This document shows, piece by piece, positions 34,795 to 45,183 of a DNA stretch of 64,000 bases. Origin of the DNA: Moniliella sp. 'wahieum' (Eukaryota; Basidiomycota; Moniliellomycetes; Moniliellales; Moniliellaceae); assembly GCA_003971905.1 (NCBI GenBank), contig RSEE01000059.1, forward strand, positions 357,104 through 421,103, in the 5' to 3' direction. The position numbers and the translations under genes are program-made. A model generated the notes under the pieces. The model worked only from the letters and a program-made list of their open reading frames with translations, made no database searches and was not told the DNA's origin. The stretch's first letter is position 1, and every line of letters starts with the position of its first letter.

Positions 34795-37700
34795 ATGGCC
34801 AGCCCACACGCCTCCTCCTGGGCCTCCTCCGGGGCTTCCTCCTGGGCCTCCGCCTCTGCCGCCGCCACGGCCACCGCCTCTGCCGCCACGGCCACGGCCA
34901 CCGCCTCCGCCTCCCGCTCCTCCCACTCCCCACCCACCTCCGCGCCCCGGCCCTCACCCGCCTCGTCGTCGTTTGCACCCACTCCGCCCGCCGCTTCGCC
35001 ATCTGCGTTGCCATCTGCTTCGCCCTCTGCCTCCACCGCCTCCACTGCCTCCACCGCCTCCGCAGGCCACGCGCCCCCTCGGCGCCAGGCACATCCTCCC
35101 CTGGGCCCACTCGTCGGCCTTTGCCTCGGCTTCTCCTTCGGCCTCTGCCTCGGCCTCTGCCTCGGCCTCTACCTCGGCCTCGGCCTCGGCCTCTACTTCT
35201 GCATCTGCCTCCCACTCTGCATCCTCCGGCTCAGAATCCGACTCGGACTCTGACTCGAGCAACGTGCCGCTGCCCGGTGGCAACACCAATGGCACCATTG
35301 CCCACCCAGGCGACTACCACAACGCCACCCCTCTTCACCCTGACCAATCGCGGTGGCGCCGGTGAGTTTGTCTACACCCTCCCCCTCACCATTGCCAACC
35401 AGTCCGTCCTGGTCCAAGCCGACACGGGCTCCAGCGACCTGTTCCTCGCCTCGACCGAGTGCCACTCGGCTGCGTGCACACAGGGAGCCGACCAAGGCCT
35501 CCACCTCTTCGATGGCTCCCAACTGTCCAACCGCGAGATCACTGTCCCGCTCGCCTACCCCGCGGGCAAGGTGGTCGGCTCCATTGTCACCTCGGATGTC
35601 GGCCTGGGGGGCGGGACAAACTGGAGCCTGGCCGGCCAAGCATGGGGGCTGGCAAGCCAGGTGACTCCGGCCAATTTTTTCCCCGCTACCTCCTACTCGG
35701 GACGCGTAGGATTGGGCTTGCCTTCGGCCTCCGAGGTGCAAAAGCAATTGTATGACGCGACGGGCAATTGGAATACCCTCAACGACGTTTCCGACCCCGC
35801 TTCCACTGGCTCCATCCTTGCTGGCATCTGGTCCGGTCGACCTATTGGTGCGCGCTACATTTCCCTTGGCTTGCAACGCCTCCCGTCTGAAGGAGGTCAT
35901 GGTAGCAGCACGCTGGGTGTCTCCCAGATCGACCCGGCCTACGCGTCCTGGGACCAAATCCACCCTCCCCTTCTGAACCATATAACAAATCCGATCGCTT
36001 TCCCAACCGCCGATGGCGCACCACCCTCACCGCCCTCAGCATTGGTTTGCAAGGCGAATCGACCGCGTTGCCGCTCACCACCGTGTTGGGGGGTGCCCAT
36101 CCCTTGGTTGCTTTTGCCTCCGGATCACCGGTTAGTTATGCCCCCCTGGCCACGGTCAACATGATCTATGGCTCCTCTGGCGACTATCGCGTTGACCCCG
36201 ACTCGGGCGCCTACATGGTTCCCTGCAACCTTATGCTCAATCTCACCCTGTCCTTTGGTCCGGACCACATCCCAGTGCCGATCCATCCTTTGGACATGTC
36301 GATCGCCGTTCCCTCAGACTCTTCGTCCTATGCGCCTCCCGGCGCCGGAGGCGGCTGGTGCTACGGCGCGTTCCAACCGATCCAAAATGTTTTTCCCCAG
36401 TCTCTTTCTGGATCCTCCTCTTCCTATTCGTCCTCTCTTTCTTCATCTTCCTCCCATCCCCTCCCCTCGTCGTCGTCGTCGTCGTCTTCCTCCTCCACCA
36501 ACTCTTCCGGCTCCGGCTCCGACCCTGGCTCTGACTCCGGCTCTGCCTCTGGTTCCACCTCGAACTCGAACTCGCACAGTTCAGATTCTGACTCTGATCG
36601 CGATGATTCAGAATCGAAAGGGGTCAGCTCGGGATCCGGCGCAGTGTCTCTCGCATACTCATTATCCTCCCCTCTTCGGCCCGCTACCTCTCCCCAACTC
36701 CCCCTCGGTGCAAGCCTGGACGGCGGACGTGGTGCTGGGTGCGTCTGTGATGCGCTCCCTCTATACCCTCTTTTCCTGTGACGATCTTACTTCCCTCCCA
36801 GCGTCCAACGACTCGGATGGATCTTGCACCCCCACCTTGGGCTTTCGACCGTTGGTGACCGATGCGGCCAAGGCGGCCGAGGAGTTCAACCATGTTCGCG
36901 TGCAGGGCAAAGCGCTTGGCACGGACCCGACCTCGGTCTTGACCGCCACCCAACGCGGTCTGTCGGGCGGGGTGCGGGCGCTGATTGGTGTGTTTGCTTC
37001 GGTGGGCGTGATTGCGCTGGGCGTGTGCGTGGCACTGTACCTCATCCACCGCCAACGACGTCGACAAAAGCAACGTCGTGCTGCTGCTTCTCTCCAGCTT
37101 CACGTTCGATCCTCCCCTTCCTCCCCGGCCTTGGGCCCGAGCAGCGTCAGCGTGCCCGCTCGGCCCAGGACAGACTCAATGATGGACGAGGCCGAGGTGG
37201 GCGTGGCGGGCGTGGCGGGCGTGGGGGCGGGCACAGTGGTAGGCTCGGACATTGAAGCCGACTTGGCCCGTACCGTCTCCTTGACCGGTGGCAAATCTGT
37301 GCTGACCCGCCTCGGCCGCCGCTCGTCCCGGGTTACCGACCGGGCCACCGCCCGGGGGCGCGACCGCAGCCAAAGCCAGACCCACCATGGCACCATGAGC
37401 TTCCTGCGTCGGTCAGGCTCGTTGGGCTCGCGCGCAGAGGAGGATGCATCGAGTTTGGTCTCGACCGATGCGTGGTCCATGGCGCACCGGGCCAAGGCCA
37501 CCATTGTGCACCGCATGCACGGCGTGTTTGACGAGGACGACGTGGCGAACGAGTTGCAGTTGCGCCAAGCGCGTCGCCCGCCCGTGCCGCCGGGCGTGAC
37601 ATTACCCTTGCACTGGCGCGGGTTTGGCGATACGTACTTGCCCCCGGGCGTCGTCCCGCCCGTCGCGCCTACCACGACCGACCTGGACCCCGAGCCCGAC

Positions 37701-38060
37701 CCCTACGCCGACCTGGACCTGAGCTTGGACCCGGCCCACTGCGGCACGCCTACCGGCCCGGCCGGCGACCCCTTCGCCGACGCTCAGGCTCAGTTCGACG
37801 TACAGGGCACACCCTACCTCGACGCCCGCCGCGTTCAATCCGCCTACCTTCGTCGCCACCCTTCCTTTTCCCGTCCGGCCCCCGCCCGGCGCCGGCTCCG
37901 GCGCCTGCTCCGCCCCCGGGCGCGCCCTCTTTCCCCCTGCTTCACCCCCGCCCCCGGCTGCTCCGCGCGACACGTACGCCTCCCCGTCCACGCCCATGCA
38001 CGTTTACCCCCCTCCCTCGCCTTGAGCGGGTGCGTGTGCCTTCCCTTTCTGGCTACGTGA
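34795..38060 (+). CDS. membrane-anchored aspartic-protease-like protein, second catalytic Asp replaced by Ala
   Basis: Pepsin-fold (A1 family) surface protein. After a Ser/Ala-rich low-complexity N-terminus (34795-35270), the catalytic domain begins at PLFTLTNRGGAGEFVYTLPL and carries the first active-site motif QADTGSSDLFLAS (~35430). The second lobe aligns as LVAFASGSPVSYAPL (~36112-36150), where the usual D-T/S-G is A-S-G, then DPDSGAYMVPCN and two Cys. A Ser/Asp-rich insertion (36410-36640) splits the second lobe before LGASVMRSLYTLFSCDD. A transmembrane helix (GVRALIGVFASVGVIALGVC, ~36970-37050) is followed by RRRQKQRR and a ~330-residue acidic/Ser-rich cytoplasmic tail. The frame shifts near 35325, 36000 and 36690. 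The start codon is a guess; no classical signal peptide is obvious. Confidence 0.8.
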
Positions 38061-38417
38061 CGGATGCATGCAGGCGGCCGGGGGGGCGAGGTAGGCGACC
38101 GCGGAGCCACGCCCATGGTAAACCCAAGGTACGCCATGGTAAACCCAAGGCAAGGGGTCTATTTTTTTGTTTTGTTTGTTTTTTATTGCCCGGATTGGCC
38201 GTACCCAGGCTGCTGCTGCTGTTGGTATGGGTGTCTCGGCAGGCAGGAGATGAGGGGCGAAATGAGATTATGGTGATGGTGATGGTGATGGTGATGGTGA
38301 TGGTGATGGTGATGGTGATGGTGATGGTGATGGTGATGGTGATGGTGATGGTGATGGATATGGGTTGGGTTGGTTGGGTGTAGAGGGGATGACGTTGGCG
38401 ATGGCGATGACGTTGGC

Positions 38418-38451
<34 letters not shown>

Positions 38452-38758
38452 TCATTTGCGATGGTTCAAGGATGGATGGGTAGTGCAATACGGCATGTCT
38501 CTTCTGCAGGCAGTTAACCCTTACCCTTACCTTGATAAGCCCTGAAGGACCTGTGCTCCTCTAGCGTAGGTCCTGCTTGTTGAACTCACAGAGCCGTGCG
38601 CAAGCCCCGAGTCGGGCCTCAGGACCCTCGCGCGCCCGCCAGCTGGGTTGCACCCCGAGGTCGAGATGCAGATTGTGAGATGTGAGAACGGGGGAGGGGG
38701 TAAAACAAACATTTGATCCGAAACGGATTGTAAGCCAATAAACCTGCGGAAACCTAAC
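38061..38758. other. intergenic region with microsatellites
   Basis: 0.7 kb between the protease-like gene and tRNA-Thr, dominated by an ATGGTG tract and a GAT tract. A short AACCCTTACCCTTACC stretch at about 38516-38531 is not a true telomeric repeat. Confidence 0.5.
38271..38357. repeat. ATGGTG hexanucleotide microsatellite (~14 units)
   Basis: Uninterrupted GTGATG/ATGGTG units over 87 bp; a related GATGAT triplet run follows at 38418-38450. Non-coding; the opposite strand reads as poly-His, which is an artefact. Confidence 0.97.
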
Positions 38759-38830
38759 GCCTCTTTGGCTCAATGGTAAGGCGTCGCACTCGTAATGCGA
38801 AGATTAGTCGTTCGATTCGGCTAGGAGGCA
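38759..38830 (+). tRNA. tRNA-Thr (CGT), intronless
   Basis: The acceptor stem GCCTCTT pairs with AGGAGGC plus discriminator A. Anticodon stem TCGCA/TGCGA encloses CTCGTAA, giving anticodon CGT. T-arm is AGTCG-TTCGATT-CGGCT. Length 72. Confidence 0.93.
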
Positions 38831-38831
38831 G

Positions 38832-38839
38832 TTTTTTTT
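38832..38839 (+). terminator. Pol III T8 terminator of tRNA-Thr
   Basis: Eight consecutive T one base after the tRNA 3' end. Confidence 0.9.
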
Positions 38840-39253
38840 GCGGGAAGTGAGAGTAAGAGGGTCGGACATCGGAGCGGCTGCTTCAAGTGCAGGCGATGGG
38901 GGTTGGTTGCCTTACAGGGATGGTCGATGGAGGCAGATGGTACATCGAGTGGAGCAGCGCTCTTGATGCGTGACGCGTGACGCGTGGCCCTTGAACATTG
39001 CACAGAGCTGAGCCGCGGGCGTAGGGTTACAGCACGTAAGGCTGAGCGGCTGGGTAGGGAGGCACGTGGGCAGTGCTGAAAACGCGGCGCAAAAGGCGGC
39101 GGGAGACGAGTGTGCGTGGGGGGGGGGAGGCGGTTACTGGTTAGCCAGGTTGGGGGCGAGTTAGAGGACTCCTTCTCGCTGCTGCGGCCATGCTGCTCCC
39201 CGGCGCTGTGCGCATGCCGCCGCCGGCCCTGGGCAGCCCGCGTGCGCATCCAC
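38840..39253. other. leader of the RNase H1-like gene
   Basis: About 0.4 kb. Holds a TAGGGTTA octamer at 39022-39029 and a GACGCGTGACGCGTG direct repeat near 38970-38985. No gene. Confidence 0.4.
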
Positions 39254-41292
39254 ATGCGCATGCACTCCTGCCGGCCCGCCCCCACCCGCCTTGCGCCCCA
39301 CTTCGTCCGCTCCATCAGCGACTCGTCTCTCACCCCGGCGGTGGCCGTCGCGGATGGCGCGGTGCCCTGCAACGCCCCCCCTGCCCCACCGTCTTCCTCC
39401 CCGCCCTTGAACTCTTCCTCGTCCTCCGCCTCTCAGCCGCCCTCTCCCGATCCGCCGCCAGAGCTCGGCGCGCTCGACAGTCGGTCATGGAAAAATTACA
39501 TCGACAAGGTGACCGCGTCCTTGTCGCAGCAGAGACACAGCCGTCCGGCCGCCGCTGCGTGTACATCGGTGTACGCTCAGCTTTACACCGTCTCGGGACG
39601 ACCAGTCAACTCGAAACCAGTTCGGCTCCTGAGGAGCTTCCGCCCCCTCCCCCCCCCCGTGGCCCCTGTAAAGCCTAAGAGCAAGCGCAAGAGCGCCAAG
39701 GCCAAAGCCCATGCCGAGGCCATGGCTCGGGACCAGAAGAAGGCCAGGGAGAGGGCCCTGGCTCGCGCAAAGGCCCATGCCGAGGCACGGGCTGAAGCTC
39801 ATGCTAAGGCCCGGGCCCGGAAACAAGACCCAGCCACTGCCCAGGCCCGTGCCCGGGGCCTGGTTCGTTCCCTGGCTCGGACCCAGGCTGCGGCCAGGGC
39901 TCGAGCCTTGGCCGTGGTCCTGGCCCGGGCCCAGGCTCAGGCCCAGGCCGAGGCCAATGCGGCGCAGTCCGAGGCTTTGGCCGACGCCGCCTTGCAGGAA
40001 ATTGACATGGACAAGGAAAATGGATTGATCATCCACTCGGCCGAGGCCACGAGACGGATGATCCAGTCTCGACAGGACAACGTGCGGAATCGGCCCCGCA
40101 TGGGTGCAGTCCGCGTTGGCAAGCAGATGGGATTCTGCTGGGACACGAATTATCAGAACGGTGCTCGAGCAGGTGCCTTGGGAGAAGCCAAGTCATTTCC
40201 CACTACCGAAGAGGGGTTACAGCAGGCCCTCACCTGGCTCTCCATGCCCCCATCGACCCTGGGGCATTCTTTTGCACGGCGCCATGTTTACTATGCCGTA
40301 CGAGGGCCCAATGTGTGCGGGGTCTATCGGAATGGTGACGAGGCAGTGCAAATGCATCTTCAGAGAGGCGCAGAACTGCGTCGGTTCAAATCCTATCAAG
40401 AGGCCGTGTGGTGGTTGGAAGACGCGCCCGAAGCACCGGCATGGTGGAACATCAGTCCCAAGATGGATGGAGCAATACAATTTTCACCCTCGGACAGAAA
40501 CACTTGTCATTACAAAAGTCTGTCGACCCGCCCATTCCGGGCCAATCGCCAGCGCAGAGGGGGCCTACCTCGCCAAGAAACACGGAGAAATCGTCAATGT
40601 TCAGGGAGGATGTGCGGGATGGCTTGGTGCTGGCGCTGTACGAACCCGAGGGGGTGACCGACGGCAAAGTCAATGTCTGGTGCGATGGGTCTGGTTTGTC
40701 TATTGCCCATAACGTACGCGAAGCCGGATGGGGGCTGTACTTCCCTTCCTCATCGGATTTGCCACCTTGTCCGAGGCAGAGGGGATCCCACGCCGTCTGA
40801 CACCAAGCTCGTATCCCATGGCGGAGATGGTGCCAATTGGACGAGCATGTCAACTTACCCCACCCGATGTCCCCCTTCGCATCCACACCGACAGCCTCGC
40901 TTCCCTCGTGGCCCTATGGGAGGTGGAGGAACTGTTGCAAAAGGGGAAGATTGGGCCCAGATCTTCAAGTTCGCCGAAAGTTTTTCCAGTCCGGCGCTGT
41001 TATGGACGCTGCGGATGATTCAACCCCGTTCCGAGTTCCCGGAGATGGTGTTCGTTCGCGGCCATTGCGTGAGCATCGGCAACACTATCGCCGACGGGTT
41101 GGCCGGCCTCGGTTCACGCAAGGCCGGCGCCCTCCTGCGTTCGCAAGAACCGGCGCCAGCACCGCGCTTTCCAAGGTGGATGGCCCACCAACGGAAAATG
41201 TGTGTGCAGATACGAAAGACCAGCATGGTGCACCAACAGCGGATGCACCTGCGGAAACGAAAGACCAATGGGGTGACATCTTTGCCGCGTGA
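39254..41292 (+). CDS. RNase H1-like protein with hybrid-binding domain
   Basis: Degrades the RNA strand of RNA-DNA hybrids. In order: an Arg-rich N-terminus free of acidic residues (MRMHSCRPAPTRLAPHFVRS), a possible mitochondrial presequence; a long Ala/Arg/Lys coiled low-complexity region (39680-39960); the hybrid-binding domain (YYAVRGPNVCGVYRNGDEAV ... RRFKSYQEAVWWLED, ~40280-40430); and an RNase H fold whose acidic residues are visible in VWCDGSG (D), PMAEMV (E), IHTDSLASL (D) and VRGHCVSIGNTIADGLAG (H and D). The full catalytic set is kept. The C-terminus has a short tandem of TKDQ-containing units ending at 41292. Frame changes near 40470, 40740 and 40960 must be crossed. It could instead derive from a retroelement, but no reverse transcriptase is nearby. 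Confidence 0.8.
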
Positions 41293-41997
41293 ACCGAACC
41301 CCACCCGACACGAAGATGCTGATCGACATGGTACATACATCCGAGATTATGAAACAGCAGTTTGATCTTCGTATTCAAAGGAAACGGAATTTGAGTGCGA
41401 GACGAAAAGAAATGCGAAATCAACTTCGACGTCTCGCCAAGGCTCACTCTGCCGAGTCCCAGTCTCAGTCTCCGCCCCAGTCTGCCCCGCCACCGCAAGA
41501 CAACGTTGCTGCTACCCCCTCCCTCCCCCGCCCCAACTACTCCACCCAAGGTTGCCCCACCCCAGGCTGCCCTGCCCCAGGCTGACCCGCCGCCACAAGC
41601 CGAAGTTGCGGCCCCTTGATTGCGTCACTAGTATGGAGCTCTACGCCCCATCGTTGGTGGACGGTGAGACCGGCCCGGGTGGAAACTGTCTTACTGTTCG
41701 GACCCAAGAAGGGTTATCGGCAGCGACCTGCATTCAAAGGCTGTGGCCTAGGAGATACCTAGTCTCTAAAAGACACACACCAATCAACAGCGAATGATAC
41801 TAATCAAGTAACTATTGCTATGTGGACGAGAGAGGTAAGGGAGGTGAAGGAGAGGTGGCGACGAATAAGAGGAGGACGTATAAACAGCGCGACGGACAGG
41901 GGATACACCCTGGTGGCCTGCTGGCCCACGCGGCAACTCTAATAATAGGGTCTAGCTTTCCGTCATATCTACCAGTCAGGCCAGGGGCCACAGTAGG
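41293..41997 (+). other. possible extra C-terminal coil, then intergenic
   Basis: A 98-codon frame (41289-41585) overlaps the RNase H1-like stop by one base and reads KMLIDMVHTSEIMKQQFDLR, then a basic coil and a Pro/Gln-rich end. Its coding-like composition suggests either a downstream small gene or the real C-terminus after another indel. The rest of the stretch shows nothing recognisable. Confidence 0.35.
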
Positions 41998-42049
41998 TGA
42001 CGTGACAACACTGGACCACAGAAGCGAGGGAAGATGGGGCGGGATGTTG

Positions 42050-42235
42050 GCAGGAAACGTGGGATGGAGGAAAGGGAGCAGATGGATTGGATACATCTAT
42101 GGGCAGACTTGTGGTATATGTACCTCTCAGAACTTGAAGGAAGGGGGCACAGTCGAGAGGTGGACATAGGATCCCCCAACTGATGAAAAACACATTATGG
42201 GGCCCATATGGCCTAAGTAGTAGGCAAGAGCCCCA
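42050..42235 (+). repeat. left arm of a diverged inverted repeat
   Basis: Pairs with the reverse complement of 42630-42805. The best-preserved part is about 135 bp at roughly 80% identity by eye, including GGGGGCACAGTCGAGAGG and GCAGATGGATT. Arms are separated by about 400 bp. Confidence 0.8.
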
Positions 42236-42629
42236 TAGCATGGCGTGCGTCTGACAGATATGATCAAATGGGCCGCAGTGCTGCTCCAAAGTAGTATATA
42301 AGACGCTCTCATCGCTCCCTTTTTCTTCTCTATTATTTCGTCTTTCGTCGTTTGTAGTGCCTTCGCACCGATTTTTTTTTCCCTGACAATCACGACCGCT
42401 TCCTCTCGTGGTATAGATTGTACCAGTCGAGAGCATGGATTACCAGAGCAGGGGTCACCGGAGTTACTGGCATGGGGAGGGTCCTATAAGTGAACGCGAG
42501 CTCCTGCCCATTCTTGCCATATGGATAGTTGAGCTGATCTGGCTCCGATTTCGAATTTCTTTTTATTTCGGCAGTTCCCGCTCTTCTCTCCCTAGCTGTT
42601 CGTCCAGCTGCTTTGTCAGACTCACGCCG

Positions 42630-42805
42630 TGCTAGGGGCCCTTGGCCCACTAGGCCCGTATGGCACTATGGCGTGATTCTTATCAGTTGGGAGATCCTGT
42701 GTCCACCTCTCGACTGTGCCCCCTTCCTGAGGAGGTACATATACCTCCTGTGCGTCCATAGATGTATGCAATCCATCTGCTTCCCTTCCCCCATCTCCGT
42801 CTCCT
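42630..42805 (-). repeat. right arm of a diverged inverted repeat
   Basis: Mirror of the 42050-42235 arm. Translated in the same sense, both arms give closely related peptides (KGSRWIGYIYG versus KGSRWIAYIYG), so the arms may descend from coding sequence. The right arm lacks about 7 bp present in the left arm. Confidence 0.8.
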
Positions 42806-43579
42806 GACATGCTTCTCTGCATATCAACTCCTCTTTCTTCTTCCCCACTGTGCGAGCAAGTGATGCTGCTACGTTTCCAACCCTTGTCTCAACTCTGGTA
42901 TCTTCCATTTTGCCTTAGTAAGCACCTGAAGCCTCGACTGTGACAGTTCTGACTCACTCACCCTATAACTACTATACCCACTCAACGTTTTTTGGTTGAA
43001 GGGCCTCTTCTTCCTATTCGAATATAGTTTTGTCATCATGGCACTATCGTCGGCTAAATAGACTCGCATTTCACGATTCGCTATGCTCCACAACACCGCA
43101 GTTTTCCCAACAGGATGTACACCGGGGGTCATGCCATTGATGGGTCAACTATCATATGTATGTTGACATCGTCTATATTGCGCCTATATAACGGAAAAAG
43201 GGGATGAACTCGCCTTGATACCCTTCACCAGCTCCACCTTCCGTTCTCGTGCACAGGCATGGTCACTGCATGTTGTGTACCATTGCCCCCACCGTTTTAG
43301 GAGATCGATGAAACACAACCGTGGTGATGGTACTGAAACTCCCCTTTCACCCATACAATGAGGCCTGCGAACCACAACACAATCTGGTTAAGCTACAGTC
43401 GATCAGCATAGGCGCGTTTACAATGGGAGAGAGGCACTCGAATTCAAAAACTATAACATTTCCTGAGATTCATTCAAGCGTCGCGTCGACGGACAATTGC
43501 TCTACCTGTAGCATTCCAATCCGATGTTTTTGGCAGAAGAGGTGCACAACAACCGATCATCTGACTCTAACTGCCTCTA
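42806..43579. other. gene-poor island sequence
   Basis: Balanced to AT-leaning sequence unlike the GC-rich genes on either side. Minus-strand frames at 42869-43132 show a possible coding fragment (NREMRVYLADDSAMMTKLYS) but no known family. Confidence 0.35.
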
Positions 43580-44399
43580 CTCATTGGAGGGTTTGTTGCA
43601 TCTGCAGAGCATGACGGTGACAACGACGTGCACATCACGCATTTTCGCCTGGAGGGCGTCGCACCCCCGAGGACAATTTGATCGTCTCGCGTGATAATAT
43701 GTTCCCGGGGGGAAAACCAACCCCACGACCTCGATTTCATCTTCTATACAAGCATCTGTTGTCCAGACTTGGAAAGATGAACATTTTTGGGGGAGAAGAG
43801 TGCAGAGGCGAGAACGACAAAAAGGGTTCGGACTCGCCTGGTCTCGTCGTCACTGGGAATGCCAAGAGAGTCTCTTTGCTGTGTGCACCAAAAGTCTGAC
43901 GACCCCCTGGGTTTTCACTGGACATAGCCTAGTATCCCGTCCAGCAAGCACACCCTCCATGCGCCCTTGTATGTTAGGGATGTTTGTTCGGATGACGCTG
44001 TCCCGGTTGTGGAACGGGTCGGCACCCCACCCTGAGCGATGGTCGACCTTTTCTTCCCTCACAAGCCTAAGGTTGTGGATACGAGATACGCTGTGGACCC
44101 AGCGGGGCACGTCGAGGTTGTGCCCGAGGTCTCTGATTTCCTGGCGAAACACGACATCACAGAACGCGGTAACTACAAATCAATCTTCTGCAATGGAAGC
44201 ATGCCCGTTCGGCCTCCGATGTACGCGTTTTCGCACTTGTTTTTTCCCTTTCCCCGTTTTTTCCCAATCCGCGCTGACACGCTCACGGTATGCTGTGATT
44301 GAGCTTGGCGATGAATGCGAGCGGAGCTATAAAAACAAGGGCTTGAGCAGTAGTAACGCGTCTGAACCGGGAACTGTATTGATTGGCCAATATATGTGA
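43580..44399 (+). pseudogene. degenerate protein-coding remnant, unknown family
   Basis: Coding-like segments follow one another on the plus strand but change frame and contain internal stops: HDGDNDVHITHFRLEGVAPP (~43608), PRPRFHLLYKHLLSRLGKMN (~43715), HAPLYVRDVCSDDAVPVVER (~43953), FFPHKPKVVDTRYAVDPAGH (~44048), VSDFLAKHDITERGNYKSIF, and finally YAVIELGDECERSYKNKG (44293-44399). A gtacgc donor at 44221 with a ctgac branch suggests a relic intron. More stops and breaks than in any neighbouring gene, and substitution-type stops (TAG, TGA) rather than only homopolymer slips, argue for true decay. I do not recognise the family. Confidence 0.5.
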
Positions 44400-44737
44400 C
44401 GAATACGCTAATGAATCGTGGGGGAACCTATGATACATTGGATATATTAACTGAATGGGAAACAATACAGTAGAGGGAAATGGATGTGGGAAAAAAAGAC
44501 AAGAAAATGGGGAGCACGACAGTCAGTAGTAGGGAGAGACCGTTCCCCAGCGGGGAACAAGCAAATAAACGTGCTAGTTGTTGACGAAATGCGGGGGAGT
44601 ATACAACAGGCAAGAAGCTGCGACTGTCGCTACCGATATAGAGGATACCTATAGGATAAGGGAGAAGAAGGAGAAGAGGGCTCTTAGGTACAGATGGACT
44701 TTCTTTCCCCATCTTTGCCCGTGACATAAGGCTCTTC
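44400..44737. other. gene-poor island sequence between two remnants
   Basis: 338 bp, AT-leaning, with no coding-like segment and no repeat recognised. Confidence 0.35.
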
Positions 44738-45183
44738 TCACGGGTGTGTACACGGCGTGTCTTCCCGTCTAAGGAAACCGCTGTCCTCTTCCATGCCACA
44801 ACGCGGGGAAGGATGGGTGCACGCTTCTCTGTGCAGGAATGCCCGCTTCTCCGCGCGCATCTCTCCATTCTGTGAGAACACCATCGAGAGGGTGTTATAC
44901 ATGTCCTTTTTCTCCTTGGGCGGCAGGGCATATATTAGCGTCTGTACCCTGCTTGTACCAATCAAGATCAGAATGGGGACGGGTTTCTTGGTACACGCCC
45001 TTCCATCATTCGGCCGTTTCGCATGTCATCTAAGACGGTTCTTGTTTGTACACCCCTTCTTTTTTCGGGCGTGGGGTGTTCGATGAGTCTAACCATTCTT
45101 GAGAACAGCCTAGAGAGCAATAGGGGAACGGACAGGATCTGGATGCTTGTTGACACGTCCGCCATTTCGGGCCTCTTCTGCAA
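44738..45183 (-). pseudogene. degenerate protein-coding remnant, opposite strand
   Basis: Minus-strand segments read RTVLDDMRNGRMMEGRVPRN (~45010) in one frame and IYALPPKEKKDMYNTLSMVF, FSQNGEMRAEKRAFL (~44850-44930) in another, with a break between them near 44965. The composition is protein-like, the family unknown. It faces the plus-strand remnant tail to tail. Confidence 0.4.

Noticed and set aside
34154-35215. Large minus-strand open frames opposite the protease-like gene start
   Set aside because: Arg/Gly/Ala-rich mirror of the Ser/Ala-rich coding strand; no motifs.
38271-38357. CRISPR-like array or poly-His gene at the ATGGTG tract
   Set aside because: It is an uninterrupted hexanucleotide microsatellite without spacers; the poly-His frame is a by-product. 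CRISPR arrays are not expected in a eukaryote.
38516-38531. Interstitial telomeric repeat (AACCCTTACCCTTACC)
   Set aside because: The unit is CCCTTA, not CCCTAA, and only two to three copies are present.
39254-41292. Intact retrotransposon carrying the RNase H domain
   Set aside because: No reverse transcriptase, integrase, gag or long terminal repeats in the flanking 5 kb; the hybrid-binding domain favours a cellular RNase H1.
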